Shown: positions 24,603-36,564, counted from the first letter of the stretch. The stretch: 64,000 bases of DNA from Archilochus colubris (GCA_023079485.1 CM041092.1:14459127-14523126); one strand, 5' to 3'. Numbers and translations are program-made. Notes: generated by a model not told the origin, from the letters alone.

Positions 24603-25692
24603 TTTGTGGGTGATGTGGAACAACCAATGTTTCAATGACTGTTTTTTATTATAGAATCTGGGCCTTTCTCCATCAGACTTTGTTCTGGTTTGCAAACTCT
24701 GAAGAAACTGTTCTTTTGCAAATCAGCATCATAGATGGGGGGCAGGTAATTATTCTGATTAATTATTCTTAGTGGAGTTTTTAATATTACTTTTTAGGTA
24801 ACAGTGGAAAGTTAAACGTGGTCTTCTGACTTCTTTGTCTTTTCCCACCTCTTTTTCTGTTCTCTAATCAAACCCTTTTTTGTAGCAATAGAAAAAAAGA
24901 GATTCTTTATTGAAAGAAATTAGAAACACAGCTAAAAATTAGAAATCAGAGCAAGGCTTTCACAAGAGCTAATCTCCCTTTGCCAAGACAAAACCACCCT
25001 CAAAAGAACGTGCTTTGCCACGGCCTCTGTGAACACAGAGGGAGTTTCACCTTTATTTTAATTATGTTGATTCCTTTTTGATTATACCTCTTCCTCTCTT
25101 CTGCTCCTGGCCATCAAATACTGGAAGAAGACATTGTATTGAGGGGTCTTGGCTGAATCAAAAATCCTGAGTTTCAAGTTTCTCTCCTCATTCACAAATA
25201 CAAAAACCTTTCTCAGTAAAATTTCATAAGAGGCCTCTTGCAATTTGTGCAGCCACTATATCACACACTCTGGTGTTACTAAGGTTCTCATCTGCTTGGC
25301 TGGTGTTAGCTTCCCTTCACTGCCTTAATAAGTAAAACTCAAACTTTTGACTAGTTTGATTGAAATGGTGTTCCTCAAATTAAGGCAAGCATTTTTATTT
25401 ACTGCTAGTTGATAAATTTGGCGTGAAATTACATCTCAGCAAAGGGAAGAAGAAGTTTTCTAATTGGTTGTGTTTATCACATTTCACATCTGGAATTCCA
25501 AACAGGCAGACTGGCTGCAATGCTTTGCTTCTGGTGCATGGTAAGTCTGAGTGAACGACAAGAACAACCCACTCTAGTCTAACAAATCTCTGACACTATT
25601 AGCTATAAATCCAAGAATTAAAAATAATTTTTGCCTACAGCAATAAATAAACATAAGCTGGGGTAGGAAAAAAAAACAACTTCATAACTTAC

Positions 25693-25849
25693 AGAGCTAA
25701 TTTTTTCTTTCAATGTTTGCTCATTCAATTTTGCTACCATACTTTTAAGTTCAATAGAGAACGACCTATTGGAATGTTGCTTAGCACTAATGTGAGAGTG
25801 AAACGACTGATGGATCCCAATGTCTCCAACTGCACATATGCCTGGGATC
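25693..25849 (-). other. Candidate exon with consensus splice donor
   Basis: The minus strand holds an open frame ending at AGCTCT|GTAAGT (donor 25692-25687), matching the vertebrate donor consensus over all six intronic bases. Upstream, possible acceptors are GCTATCAG (25850) or CACTCTCACATTAG (about 25789). The shorter choice gives an exon of about 95 bases. The terminal residues FSIELKSMVAKLNEQTLKEK form a charged, coiled-coil-like helix. I do not recognise the gene. Chance resemblance cannot be excluded, since GTAAGT occurs at random about every 4 kb per strand. Confidence 0.25.
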
Positions 25850-26395
25850 CTGATAGCTTGTGCCGTCAGAAAATCAAACCAATTTTTTAAAAGCAGGATT
25901 TCTTCCACACAGACTTAGCTTTACAGATTTCATATTCACATATTCCAGAGAGTTTCATTGTCGTTCTTTCAGTTTCAGCTGAAGATATGAAGCACATAAG
26001 GTCTTGAACGGTATCTCAGAAGATCAGAGTAGCACCTGTGAAGAGAGATCTCAGGCTTTCCCCTGATATAGCAGTGTCTAATGTAAATGTCCTCTGTCTC
26101 TGGAAACAAGAATTATCTCAGACTACATGTGCTAGATCAGACTTCCACAAGACCAAGAACAATTTTAAAGTTTTTTCAAGAATGCCAAGTATGCATTTTC
26201 AGTCTGCTTTCCCCAGAAGAGTCCTGGTGAGATAGAAGCAATAAAAACAAGGCAAACCTTATGAGAAGCATGACTCTTCTCATACTACCCTTTCCCACAG
26301 CAAGAGTGAGAAGGAAAAAACAGTCCTCACAAGGCAGATGTTACAGGACTTAACAGACAACTGAAGAACATTCAGGTAAGGTTCTAGAAATTCAG

Positions 26396-26560
26396 ATAGA
26401 ATCATATAAATTAATGTCTGAAAGGAGCTTAATAGGATTTGCTTCCCTTAACTAAGTGGACAGAAAAGACACAGTTCACCTCCCGAGAGGGGTTTTTCTC
26501 GCTTGACCTTAAACATTTTCAAGTCCAGGAAATCTACAGCCTTCCCACATGAACAAATTC
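26396..26560 (-). mobile_element. Probable degraded CR1 fragment
   Basis: GATAGAATCATATAAATTAA followed by TGTCTGAAAGGAGCTTAATAGG looks like a decayed reverse-complement CR1 3' end (AGAATCATAGAAT ... GAAAGGGACCT). About 100 bases later, CTTGACCTTAAACATTTTCAAG, TCCAGGA and TCTACAGCCTTCCCAC resemble the CCTTGAACACTTCCAGG ... CCACAACCTCCC segment of the same family in the right order. The middle is unalignable by eye, so the identification is tentative. Confidence 0.45.
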
Positions 26561-27965
26561 CTCCTTTATGTGGAAATCACAATTTCCTTTTCTACAGTCA
26601 TCTATATCCAACATTCTCGGAGCTGTCTCCATAACAGCACTCAGTAAAAGATACTCCACCTGAAGTGGTCACTCTCTTCCATTTGTTTCTCTCATGCACA
26701 GACAGATTAAAAAGTTGCTGCTCATTTCTCTCTGAGGCAGTTAAAATTCACAGTGATCCACTATAGAAAAAGTTTTACCAGGATTGCAGAACATGGAGAC
26801 AGTTAAGGGTCTCTTCCTTTCAATCTAAAAAACTTCTTGCAGTTATGAAACAGGGACCAGAGACCTAATTCACACAACTTCTGGAAGCATTTCTGTTGCT
26901 TTTAGCTCTTGGCAATGCCTATATATACCTAGAAATGCAGAAAAACTTTCTGAGAAGAGATTTTTCCAAATCACATTCATAAGTAATCTGTGCTTGACCT
27001 ACATACAAACCATTTTGAACTTCACCACCGAAATTCAAAGTGGCACCTGCCAGTTAATAACAAAATCACCTTATTACTTGAACAGGAGAAAGAAATTCAA
27101 TTTGATTTGTAAGTTCACTAAGGATACATCTATATTGCAAGGCTGTGGAGGGAGAGTGAGTTTTCCTGGTCAGTCTGTGTCCATGTCATCTGGTTGGCTT
27201 TTGCTGCCCAGGCTGAATTCTAGGAAAGGCTGATCCTGACCACAAGCAAAGTAAAGAAGCTGTCAAATAGAGCAGCAAACAGAAGGGCAGAAAAATCACA
27301 TCTCAAGGTGCAGAAGAGCTTCAATAGCTACAATTGTGATCTGCTTCAAGAAGGAGGTCTCATTAGTGACACTCTTCCAAGGTGAGAGCATCCCCAGCAG
27401 GCAGCCACAGCCTCAGCACACCCATGCCCTGTCCCAGGCCAGCAAAGAGCCAGCAAGGGACAGCCCATGCAAGGAGTGACCTTCCAGCCCTGGTGGGTCT
27501 TCTCATGCTGAGAAGCAGCAAATAGCTGGTGCAAGTTTTTCCTAACACAATATTACTGGTACTTGAGGCAGCTTGGTTAAGACCATTAGAGGTTCCTTCC
27601 CTTAGCACCTTTCTAACAGAGGTGTCTTAGGCAGCTGACAGCTCATTTGAGTAATCACAAAGCTGTCAAAGAAAAATAAAATCAGGCACAGATTGTTGTG
27701 ATGGGGGAATTTGAGTCTGAAGTACTTCACAGACAGTTCTCACTGCTGACAATGAAACAGCATTTTTCAGCTTCAAAATGGACTACAAGCTTTAGATTAC
27801 CATGTCTTATGGAGCATTTTAGTGGTATAGTAGCTGCATCTACTTAAATACACCGGGAAAGAGAGTTTTAGAGGATAAACTCATAAAAAAGACAAGTTGA
27901 GCCTTTTCTTGCAAGTTTTCCAGAACTCCTGCTGTTCCACCATCATGCATCATGAGAGGTGTAGT

Positions 27966-28027
27966 TAAATGGATGGACTTGATGATCTTAGAGGTTTTTC
28001 CAGCCTTAATGATTTTACGATTCTATT
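27966..28027 (+). mobile_element. CR1 3'-terminal fragment
   Basis: A short plus-strand match to the extreme 3' end of CR1: GGACTTGATGATCTTAGAGG, then TTTTTCCAGCC and GATTTTACGATTCTATT, corresponding to the usual GATCTTAGAGGTC, TTCCAACC and ATGATTCTAT blocks. About 60 bases are recognisable. Sequence just upstream (27940-27965) is not clearly CR1. This is a non-coding relic. Confidence 0.75.
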
Positions 28028-30039
28028 AACTCCTTTCTCCTAGAAGAAAACAGGGCATGAAGTACAGCTGCCTGGAGGTGCCACAGAAGTATTGCTGACT
28101 TAGAAAAGAAATCAATCTTCACAATATTCACATTTTATAAAAAAAAAAAAAATTCCAGAAAACTGATACATTTATTTTTTAAAATAGCTTTTTGTTCTGT
28201 TTTAGCAGAAAATTTGAGTAGCCAATTTTTCTAGTGCTTGAGCTCACTCTTGCTCTGGGAGACAGATTACATTACCACTTATTCCACAGGCCACTGGTGG
28301 GAACAAAACTTTGTGCACTCCTTCCTTCCTATGCTTCCCAGTGCTGAGAATATGAGTCATTCCCCTGCATAACAGTGGCAAAGAGAAAACCAAAAAGCCA
28401 TCAGGAAATAGAAACACTCTCAGGGCTTAAATCAACAGTATTAGTCAGCCCAAGGCTGCAGTGATGAGTTAAAATGGAATTTTATTACTTCAGTTTTCTT
28501 TCCATAAAAAGAAATAGAAAAAGAACAAAGCGACTCCACCATGCAGGAATTTCTTGCCACACTAAGTGTGCTAAACCAACAAAATCTGTGTTCTTAGCAA
28601 ACACTATCAGAGGAGACCAGTTCTCATTTTCTTCACAGGGAAATGGTTTACCTTAAGTGCCTCTGCAGACAGCTGCTGTCCCTCAAATATGCTCACAGGT
28701 CCCTCCAGAACAATGTGGTCTAGAAAGCCTGCTGAGCCCCAGGTACCTCCATGGAAAACTACAGACAAAGATGGGCATGACAGAAATTAGTGTGCATGCA
28801 CAAGAGCAGGCTTATTCAGTCTCTTGTTACAATGATAAATCACAGCCCATCTTCATCAGATGGCTGTCACCCCATTTGCAGACATTAAGACCTGATCCTC
28901 AGCTCCTGCCTTTTAAGGGCAGACATGACTCTCAACAGATTTGTTTTCTGCTCTTCCTTTAGTTTCATCCATGCAGCTAAATCGCCCTCATTCATGCTTC
29001 CCATCTGAGAGATAAGCTGTCAGTGTTCAGAGCTGAGATGATCGAGGCAAAAGCTGCTCTCTGCCTTTCCATCCTTGTCAGGGGAACAATACTTTGCTAA
29101 CAGGCTCTTCAAACCACTAGGCTGGTACAAAAGCAATCCCAAAAATAGTTGCTGCAGTGAGATAACAAGAAGGAAACACAGAACAATTCTGCTAATTAAG
29201 AACTATGACTGCCTTCACTAGTGATGATTTTCTATTGCTGGAATCAAGACTGGGCAGCTTTTCCGTCAAGATATTGATAAAACAAGAGTCAATACAGAGA
29301 AGTGACTTGGTCCACCAAGCAGAAAACGTCAGAACAGCCACAGTGGGGCTTTTTGACCATCTGAATTAAGACACAGCCAGAATCCAAGACTGAAAGGTAT
29401 ACAAAAACCTGGAAATGACCCTCTTAGAGTACATATCTGCAAATCACAGTCCAGTCCCATCTGGAGCCAGAGCACTCTCTCCAGTACAGCTGTCTGGTGT
29501 GATGCTCCCAGCAGATACAGATCTCATCACACTGTTGTGTCTACCAGCAAATGCCAAGACTGTCTGCAGTAATTCTTTACACTCTGCTTGTATGTGAAAC
29601 CCAAATGCCCTGTGTTCCCAGTGCAACAAGGAAAGTTTGGAGTAAAGCACAAAATTCTGCCTAGGGAGCAAGCATCAGCTCTCCCCAGAGCTTTGCGGCT
29701 GTTCTTACCTGAGGGGAGATTATCTTTGAGAGGAGCTGACAGCAAGCCCTGGCTAAGTCACTTTCTGTAGTTGTTTCAGAAGCTTTCTGTACCAATTGCT
29801 CTGGGAGAGTCTAAAGCTGACTCCAGATGAAATTCCAGAAAGCCCAGAGACCACCTACTTCTGAAGAGTCATGCATCTGCTGCAGTTATTGATAATACCA
29901 CACCTGCCACCTTATCACAACACCTCTAGCATGGGGGTTGTTTGGGGTGGCCAGAAAGTTTTGCCCAGTGAATGGTGGATAAGAAACCTGTTTTACTCAT
30001 AGCTGCCATGTCTTCCTTACAGTTTTGGCGTGGCAGTTT

Positions 30040-30059
30040 CATTCCTTGCCATTCCTTGC
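30040..30059. repeat. 10-bp x2 duplication
   Basis: CATTCCTTGC occurs twice in tandem. A minor slippage product. Confidence 0.8.
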
Positions 30060-30439
30060 CCAGGCACAAGGATCACACTGCCTTGGAGATGTGTCCCTCC
30101 AACTCAAAACCCAAGTTACAATTATAAAGCAGGCAAGTCACTTCAGAGACTGAACTGCAAAGACAGGCACGCACTCCTGCTGAGCCCAGCTGCAGAGGCA
30201 GTGTTGTTTAGGATTTTCCTCTACAGCTGTAATCATAATAAACCAGGACATCCTCCATTTTCACTCCAAATATGACACTCCAGAAACAATTACTGGGACA
30301 TTTTTGGCCTAGCACCAGCCAGGGTATTGTCACATCCTGAGCACAACAAACAGCACCATCCTGTAAGCAGGAAGCTGCCACAGGTCTGGTTTGTACACAG
30401 CCTTTGGGGTGTTTTTCCTCCATGATGGCCCATCCCATG

Positions 30440-30545
30440 CTGACTGCAAATGCAAATCCATTTAATTGTTGAGGGAATCTTTCAATTATTTTCCTTTATT
30501 AAGCTGTTGATTTAATAGCTTCACACTAAATTATCACAGGGAGTT
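30440..30545. promoter_or_regulatory. Candidate regulatory block with POU octamer
   Basis: GACTGCAAATGCAAATCCAT contains the perfect octamer ATGCAAAT (30450-30457), followed by CATTTAATTGTTGAGG, TCAATTATTTTCC, TTGATTTAATAGC and CTAAATTATCACAGG. Octamer plus several TAAT/ATTA cores in a repeat-free stretch suggests a POU/homeodomain-bound element. Weak evidence from a single sequence. Confidence 0.2.
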
Positions 30546-31095
30546 GGTTTTGCATGGTGGAAAAACAAACAACCAACAAATAAAATATAAAGCCAGCTTC
30601 CTTTATTGCTGAAATCAACATTAGCACTAGTGATAGATGAGCTTTCTCAAATTTACAGCCCTGGTACAGTGGAAATAAGATGAACAGCAGCTTCTCTACC
30701 ACCACCTTAGAAAACCACTCAAGGAAGCTATTATTTTTATCTTCTAAGAGTTTAATTTACATAATCGTTAATTAAGTAAATATGGTAAATATAACCTCAC
30801 AAAAATGCTGAGGGTATCATATTCTATTGACTTACCAAAACTGTGTTTCCAATTACCTCACTGTAACATTAAATCATATTCTTATTTTACTTAACCTGAA
30901 ACACAAACAAAACAAAAATGTTGGAAGCCAAGAAACCCCTGCTCTTATTGAATGCATTGGCTATTTTAAATATCAAAGCATTTTTTTCTTTAAACTTCTT
31001 TAAACTCATTCCTATGACAATACACTTACACACAAATTTTATTGCTATGGAGCCTACTCAGCAAAAAAATACAAATGCAGGATCAAAGAAAAGTT

Positions 31096-31170
31096 GGTAG
31101 GATGGGACCTCTGGAGGTCACCTACTCCTGCCTACTGCTGGGAGCAGGGCTAATGCCAACATCAGCTGTG
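31096..31170 (-). mobile_element. CR1 3'-end fragment, old
   Basis: On the plus strand, GATGGGACCTCTGGAGGTCA followed by CCTACTCCTGCC, a CTGCTGGGAGCAGGGCTAA block and AACATCAGC matches the reverse complement of a CR1 3' tail. The family pattern is a GGGACCTCTGGAGGTCATCTAGTCC-like block followed by a CAGGGCTAA block. The terminal octamer repeats are lost at the left edge. About 75 bases survive and there is no coding potential. Confidence 0.65.
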
Positions 31171-31611
31171 TCCTTCTTTGGCCCCAAAATGCTGCTCTGA
31201 CTCTGGTGCATGCATGTGCCACAGCAAGGGAGGGCAAACTCAGTGCTCGTTGCTAAGGAGGAAGTGGAGAGGACAGAGCCTGGCTGAGGCATTGAAAAGT
31301 GCCTGGAACCTGCCCTCAGTACACCAACCCCTTCTCTATCAGACTGTTAAACCTCTGTGCTCAGACAATTTGTGAGATCTGATAGGAATAACCCTTTTCC
31401 CTCTTGGCAATGACTTCACAAAGCCAGGCACCATGCAGTGCATCGTTCCTGCTGCTAATTGCATTTTTTAGACACCAGGTCCCTTGAGGAACCACAGAAA
31501 TGCCCGAGACATTCTTGTTGAGTTTAACCACACATGACAAAGCAGCTGTGTGTGGACACACCATGCCTCTCCAATCACTGCAAACTAATTAAGGGTTTCC
31601 TTCCCCACACA

Positions 31612-31630
31612 GATTATTATTATTATTATT
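31612..31630. repeat. (ATT)n trinucleotide repeat
   Basis: About six uninterrupted ATT units. A simple microsatellite. Confidence 0.85.
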
Positions 31631-31974
31631 CCAAATGCATTGATTCATGAAAGAATTAGGCTCGGAAACAATAATTCCCTTGCTCCTGGGTAAGGAAGCT
31701 GTCATACAGTTCAGCATTGGTTTCTGGTCCTTTCAACTAGTGTCTGTGTCTGTCCAATTGTTCCCAGGCTGCATCCTTGTTTCTTTTAACCCTTAGAGGA
31801 AGCTGTGCTAGAGAAGATGGGCCAAAGAGTTTTCAGAAGTAAAAGCAGCAGTGACCTATGTCAAAGTTTTCAAAAGGCTGCCATTCAGGTAAATCTGGTT
31901 TGGACTTCCTGGGAGCCGAGCTTCCAAAAACCCAGGGCAAAGTTAGTAAGAAAGATTAATAGCATCAGATGAAT

Positions 31975-32043
31975 GCTAGTAATAGAGACCTAGCTGGAGA
32001 CCTCCAGGGAGCATCATGTCATCTTGTCCAGCCCCCTGCATCA
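31975..32043 (-). mobile_element. Possible CR1 remnant
   Basis: The plus strand GAGACCTAGCTGGAGACCTC, followed by CATCATGTCATCTTGTCCAG and CCCCCTGCATC, resembles the GGGACCTCTGGAG-GTCATCTAGTCCAACCCCCTGC block of a reverse-complement CR1 tail. No terminal octamer is present at the left side and the match is under 70 bases. It lies about 800 bases from the better fragment at 31.1 kb in the same orientation, so both could be pieces of one interrupted insertion. Confidence 0.3.
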
Positions 32044-33204
32044 TGCAAATGAGATAATTTTGCATTAAGTGTGTCATGAAAGCACATTTCCCAAAAGGCA
32101 TCTTCTCCTGGTGTGACAACTCAAACAGTGGCCAAATCCATACAAGATTGAAAAATCCTCCTCTGTCAGTTGAGAAAGATGGGAGATGTAGACTCAATGT
32201 TGCTTCATCCTATGCTTCAGTTATTTGCTTGTCACACTTGGCTGCTGCTCATTTTAGCGAAGACATTTGGTTAATTTCTTCCAGAAGGAGGAAGCTGAGG
32301 CCCACATATGTTTTATTTGCAAATATGCATAAAATCAACTTCTTCTCAGTAAGGGGTGACTTGGGCAAATCTCAGTGCATGCCTCTAGGCTCCTGTCGGA
32401 CATTTTTGAACCGAAAATATTAATTCATCCTCTGCTTTCCTCTCACTGTATTCTGGACCTGTCTCTCATATTCTTTTGATTCCTTTTGTCCACCTCTGGG
32501 ACCACCCACCTGTTTTGGGATTTGATGGGAGTCCACCACTCTTAGGAAAAGGACTAACAGGTCTGCAAATTAAGGATTTCAGCCTGAGAAAAGAACAGGA
32601 TAGTAGGACAACATCTTCCCAAGTGTCCCTCCCCTGTCCAGGGGCCAATAAGTCTAATTGCAGAATACCTTGTCTTTCATAAATGCTCTACACCTTGCTC
32701 CCATGAAAAAAATACAAAGACCAGCTACCTCTTGTGGCTGAATTCTACTTTCTGGTGACTGGTAAATCTGACTACAATGTGTGGCACAAGACCTTTTAAC
32801 TGGAAGCTGTTCAACACATATATCAATGGCTTCAAGAACACAGTATTCAGTCCCTTTCCATATTGCACACCCTAGAAAACATTATTCTTGAAGGCACACA
32901 TTTTTCCTTGATTGAATATGAAAGCTGTTCAAACACAAAGTTGACCCTTAATTATGGCATTAAATGCACTAGGTTAGAATTACCTCCTTGCTTGTCTAGG
33001 AAAGTATAATAAGAAGTAACATAGTAATATGCAGTGCTGTAGTTCTGAAATAATTGCCTACTATGTTTGAACTCTTTGAGGCCTTTTCCAATTACATTTG
33101 CAGCTTGCTAATGTTTGGGGATTTTCCAGAATAAATTACGTTAATTGTGTTCCTTGGATCTGTTTTCCACAAAAAGCCCAATAAACAGTGAGAAGAGGGA
33201 GGAA

Positions 33205-33400
33205 GAGAATTAAGTGGCAGAGTTAATTAGATAAGGCTTGTGCTGTAGTGAAGCAGGAAGATTCCACTAAGTCCTATAATAGGCCCTAATGAGGATTTTA
33301 TCATGCTTGTTAAACGGGTCATTTAGTTGTGTGACGGGGCTACTGAGTGTAATGTAAAAACTGGTTAATAAAAAAAAGTCTTTTAATTGCACACACAGGC
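33205..33400. promoter_or_regulatory. Candidate conserved non-coding element
   Basis: A repeat-free block of balanced composition with several homeodomain-type cores: GAGTTAATTAGATAAGG (33219-33235; TTAATTA next to a GATA site, AGATAAGG), GGCCCTAATGAGG, GGTTAATAAAA and TTTTAATTGCAC. It also includes the CpG-containing GTTAAACGGGTCATTTAG and GTGTGACGGGGC, unusual in this CpG-poor region. The pattern is typical of distal developmental enhancers. There is no direct proof from one sequence. Confidence 0.25.
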
Positions 33401-34140
33401 AAAACACTATCAAAAGAGTCCAGCCAAATGGAATAGCCTCCAACTAAAGATAGGACAAGCTCTGCAGTTCCTGTAACAGTGAACATGGAATGTGATTCGG
33501 CCACTTCATTTTCCTTAACTGGCATAAAAACTAATGCTCCACAAGTGATTTACAGTGGGGAACTTTAATAATCCAGATTCATGAAGATGGAAACCACTTA
33601 ATTTTCCTGCTTTATTTTTGTTGGGTTGTGGGTTTTTTGCAGAGGGGTTAAAAATTAGTATAGATCTTGTTGTTGAATCCTTAGTGTTTGTAGAAAAAAT
33701 CCATAACAGAGCCCCTGACTACTCTAGCTAATCTCCTTCCAGGGGTGGGATGAGACAATCTTTGCAACCTGGTTTTCAGGTAGCAGGCTTCACACATAAA
33801 AATGAGATTCCTGGAAAATGCACTCAACAGAGTATTCTTCCCTATCAGTTTTATTTTTAATTTGAAGACAAAGCTTCTAGATGTCCTGCTTAATACTGGG
33901 CACAAGAATGCATACCTGCCCTGATGTCATTAAGCAAAATAAACATCCAGTACTCTGTTGGTTTTCTGCTTTCTTATCCATGAGAGCATCCCCAATAGAC
34001 TAACCTTAACAACAATGCAGACACATTTTTAAGCTAGTTCTAGTAAACAAGCAAATCTAGGCCATTGGCAAAAAAACAAAACAAAACAAAAAAAAACCAA
34101 AAAAAGTTAAGATATGACTTGATCCACCTGCTTGTCAAAT

Positions 34141-34185
34141 TTATCAGTTCAAAACATGTGTTTCATGTGTTATCAGTTCAACATG
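34141..34185. repeat. Short direct repeat, 29-bp spacing
   Basis: TTATCAGTTCAAAACATGTG at 34141 and TTATCAGTTCAACATGTGAC at 34170 are near-identical, separated by TTTCATGTG. This looks like a small tandem duplication with a two-base difference. Confidence 0.7.
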
Positions 34186-34592
34186 TGACAGGGGTCTCTG
34201 AGCAAAAAGGTCTTCTAGTCTCCTACCTCCTGGAGGCCTGTAAATGGTTGTTCCTTGCAAGCTACTTTCTTAGGTGACAAATGGCCTGTATGTCTTCAGA
34301 GACAGAGTCCATCCCTTCCCCTGTTATTTCATCCCAGAGCTCACTATCACTCTGTAAAATAAGAGAAGATAAGTCCTCTGTCTTGCCCTGGCCTTTGATT
34401 TGGACTTTACTCTTCCATTTATGCTCCTGGAGATGTTTCTACTTGTTGACAACTTCCTTCAGCATTCAGCCCGAGCAGCATCCCGAGCCCTCAAGCTCAC
34501 CAGCACTGCTGGGGCTGCATCCCTGACACTTCTTTTCTTTTGCTTTAAAACAGAATCTCAAGGCCCCCACTGCAGAGAGGGCTTGATTTACA

Positions 34593-34828
34593 TCAATCTC
34601 CGTGGCCTGTGACAGGGACCAGGTGGTGACTGAGCAGAAGACCCCGGTGACTCCCACCCGTCCAGAAAATGACAGCCATCAGTCCCGGCACCCCACGGAG
34701 ACTCAGCAGCTGCTGCCGCCTCCAGACCAGCTTGGTGGCACCCCCAGAGGCAACGATGTGGAATAGCATCTCATCCATAAACGCCTCTCCTAGCATCCCG
34801 TGGCTCTGGTGCTTCAGCAGCTGAACAT
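34593..34828 (-). other. Candidate terminal exon in a local CpG cluster
   Basis: On the minus strand, a strong pyrimidine tract (TTTTGTTTCCCTTTTCCCCGGCAG) ends at 34829 and is followed by an open frame to a TGA at 34593. If it is a last coding exon, it enters in phase 1 and adds 77 codons. Residues include VQLLKHQSHGMLGEAFMDEM, LFHIVASGGATKLVWRRQQL and LSLRGVPGLMAVIFWTGG. An internal donor GACGG|GTGGGA (34657) would give a shorter exon. Roughly a dozen CpGs fall in about 320 bases here, unlike the surrounding CpG-poor DNA, which suits a coding or regulatory segment. No family recognised. Confidence 0.25.
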
Positions 34829-35488
34829 CTGCCGGGGAAAAGGGAAACAAAACGTTCCACTCCTTCCTGCTTATTCATTCTACACCAGTGATTTTTCAAC
34901 CTCGTTGGGTTTGCAGGGGTCTCAGAGTATTCTGGTGGCAGCATGTGAAGCCCCCTGCTGTGATTCAAGCCAACTGTTACTAAAATTTAGTAGTTAATTT
35001 TTCACGGCTGTCCTAGAAGTGCCCAGAGACCTACAGCTAGCTACAGGTAGAACATCACTGTCCTGATAAACACTTTCTAATAACATGATAGCAAGTAAGA
35101 TAAAAGTAAGGAAAACCTACACATTAAAAGCATGACAACATCAACCCACAATTTACTGGGATTGTAACTGTACAATCAGTTGTGTCCAATCTTGTCTAAG
35201 ATGCAAGCTTTATCTGTGAAAAACATGCTCCTTAAAGAGAAGTTACCAGAATAAGGAATAAGCTTAATTTATGAAAGTTTCACCATCTTCCTTCCCTGAC
35301 TTCTTCTTACAACACTTCTGTGCCATCACAGCTACCTAAAACTATGCAAATATTAAGTAATCTTCCTTGTTTGGCAAGATTTCTGTCTAATACCCTTTAT
35401 TTAGACTTAGTTTGTGATTACTGAATTCCCTGCTCTGTGTTACTACAAGAGTTGGAGTCCTGTCTGCATCTGGATTTCCTTCACACTA

Positions 35489-35545
35489 CAAATATGCAAA
35501 TAAAATAAAATATGCAAAATTTTGCAAATATGCAAATAAAATTTA
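35489..35545. repeat. 36-bp direct repeat carrying ATGCAAAT octamers
   Basis: CAAATATGCAAATAAAAT occurs at 35489-35506 and again at 35525-35542, an exact 36-base offset, with ATATGCAAAATTTTGCAAAT between. Perfect octamers ATGCAAAT sit at 35494 and 35530, with near-octamers between them. It could be a small tandem duplication that multiplies a POU-factor site, or simply AT-rich slippage. Confidence 0.6.
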
Positions 35546-36564
35546 AACAACATTATCTCTTTGAAGTAGCTGCATTGTGACATGGCTCCAAGTTAGGGCA
35601 TGGAAGCACTTACAGATAAGGTGGACCCCAGATAAATAAGCTAGCATTGGAGTTTGGCTTCCTTGCTTCTTTGCTCTGCGTTGTCAGAGTTTTGTCCATC
35701 TAGACCACTAGGGACAGATTCTCCTGTCCACCAAGTACCTGCTCAGCCAGGCCAGTCAATATACAGAAGTGTTCCATGTTGCTCATAACCAGGATCAGTT
35801 TGTTGGTGATCCTGCAAACAGCACTAGCTCCTGTTCACAGTCCATTTCTTCAAAATCACCTTGTCAGCTAGTGTAGGGATGCTGAAGAGCTGGCTGGGAT
35901 AGCAGGTAAAATCATACTTATGGCCAAAGCTACAACAATGCCAGCCAGACAAATAGGTAAATATATTCTAAAAGAACATTTGAGAGATGCTTACTTTCAG
36001 CAGGGATTGCTGAAATGGTTAAAGCCAAGCATATGCTCTGTTGCCATACCAATAACCAACTTGTATCCACCATACCACGAGATGTAAATGCCTCTAATGG
36101 CCAGATAACATACTACCATTTAATGTTTTGCACTTCACGTTGCACAATTCAGCCTGTTATTCCCAGCATGCAGAATTAAGTTCAGTTTACAGAATCATTT
36201 TGCCAAGGAAAGGCTTCTGCTCTGCTCATCAAAAGCAGCCATGTGTCTGTGTATGGGTGCAGGCATCCATCAGATACACAGCAGTAACATGGCAACAACT
36301 CATAAATAGAGTCTAGAAAATGTGATCTCTGAAAAGAAGATTCAAAGAATTGATGATAAAATACTTAGGCGAGGAGGGAGAAGAGCTGGTAATGGTATTC
36401 AAGTCAGTGAAGTTCTCACCAAGTGAGAGAAAGCCCTTTGCTTTGACTTTGGAGTTAGCTCTGCTTTGAACAGGAGGGCAGTTCATCCAGCATCTGCATG
36501 AGTCCATGATATAACATCTACTGTTTCTCCTAGGTTCAGAGCTAAAATAGTGGATGTAAACTCT

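Larger units (their letters stand above)
28028..31095. other. Non-coding stretch
   Basis: No repeat or exon recognised except the candidate regulatory block at 30440-30545 and the 10-bp duplication at 30040. AT-rich TTAATTTACATAATCGTTAA and TTAAGTAAATATGG words at 30750-30800 add further homeodomain-type sites. The A-run at 28138-28153 is simple sequence. Confidence 0.5.

Noticed and set aside
24454..24695. Opposed short ORFs
   Set aside because: They overlap a MIR-like SINE core, which explains the sequence better than a gene.
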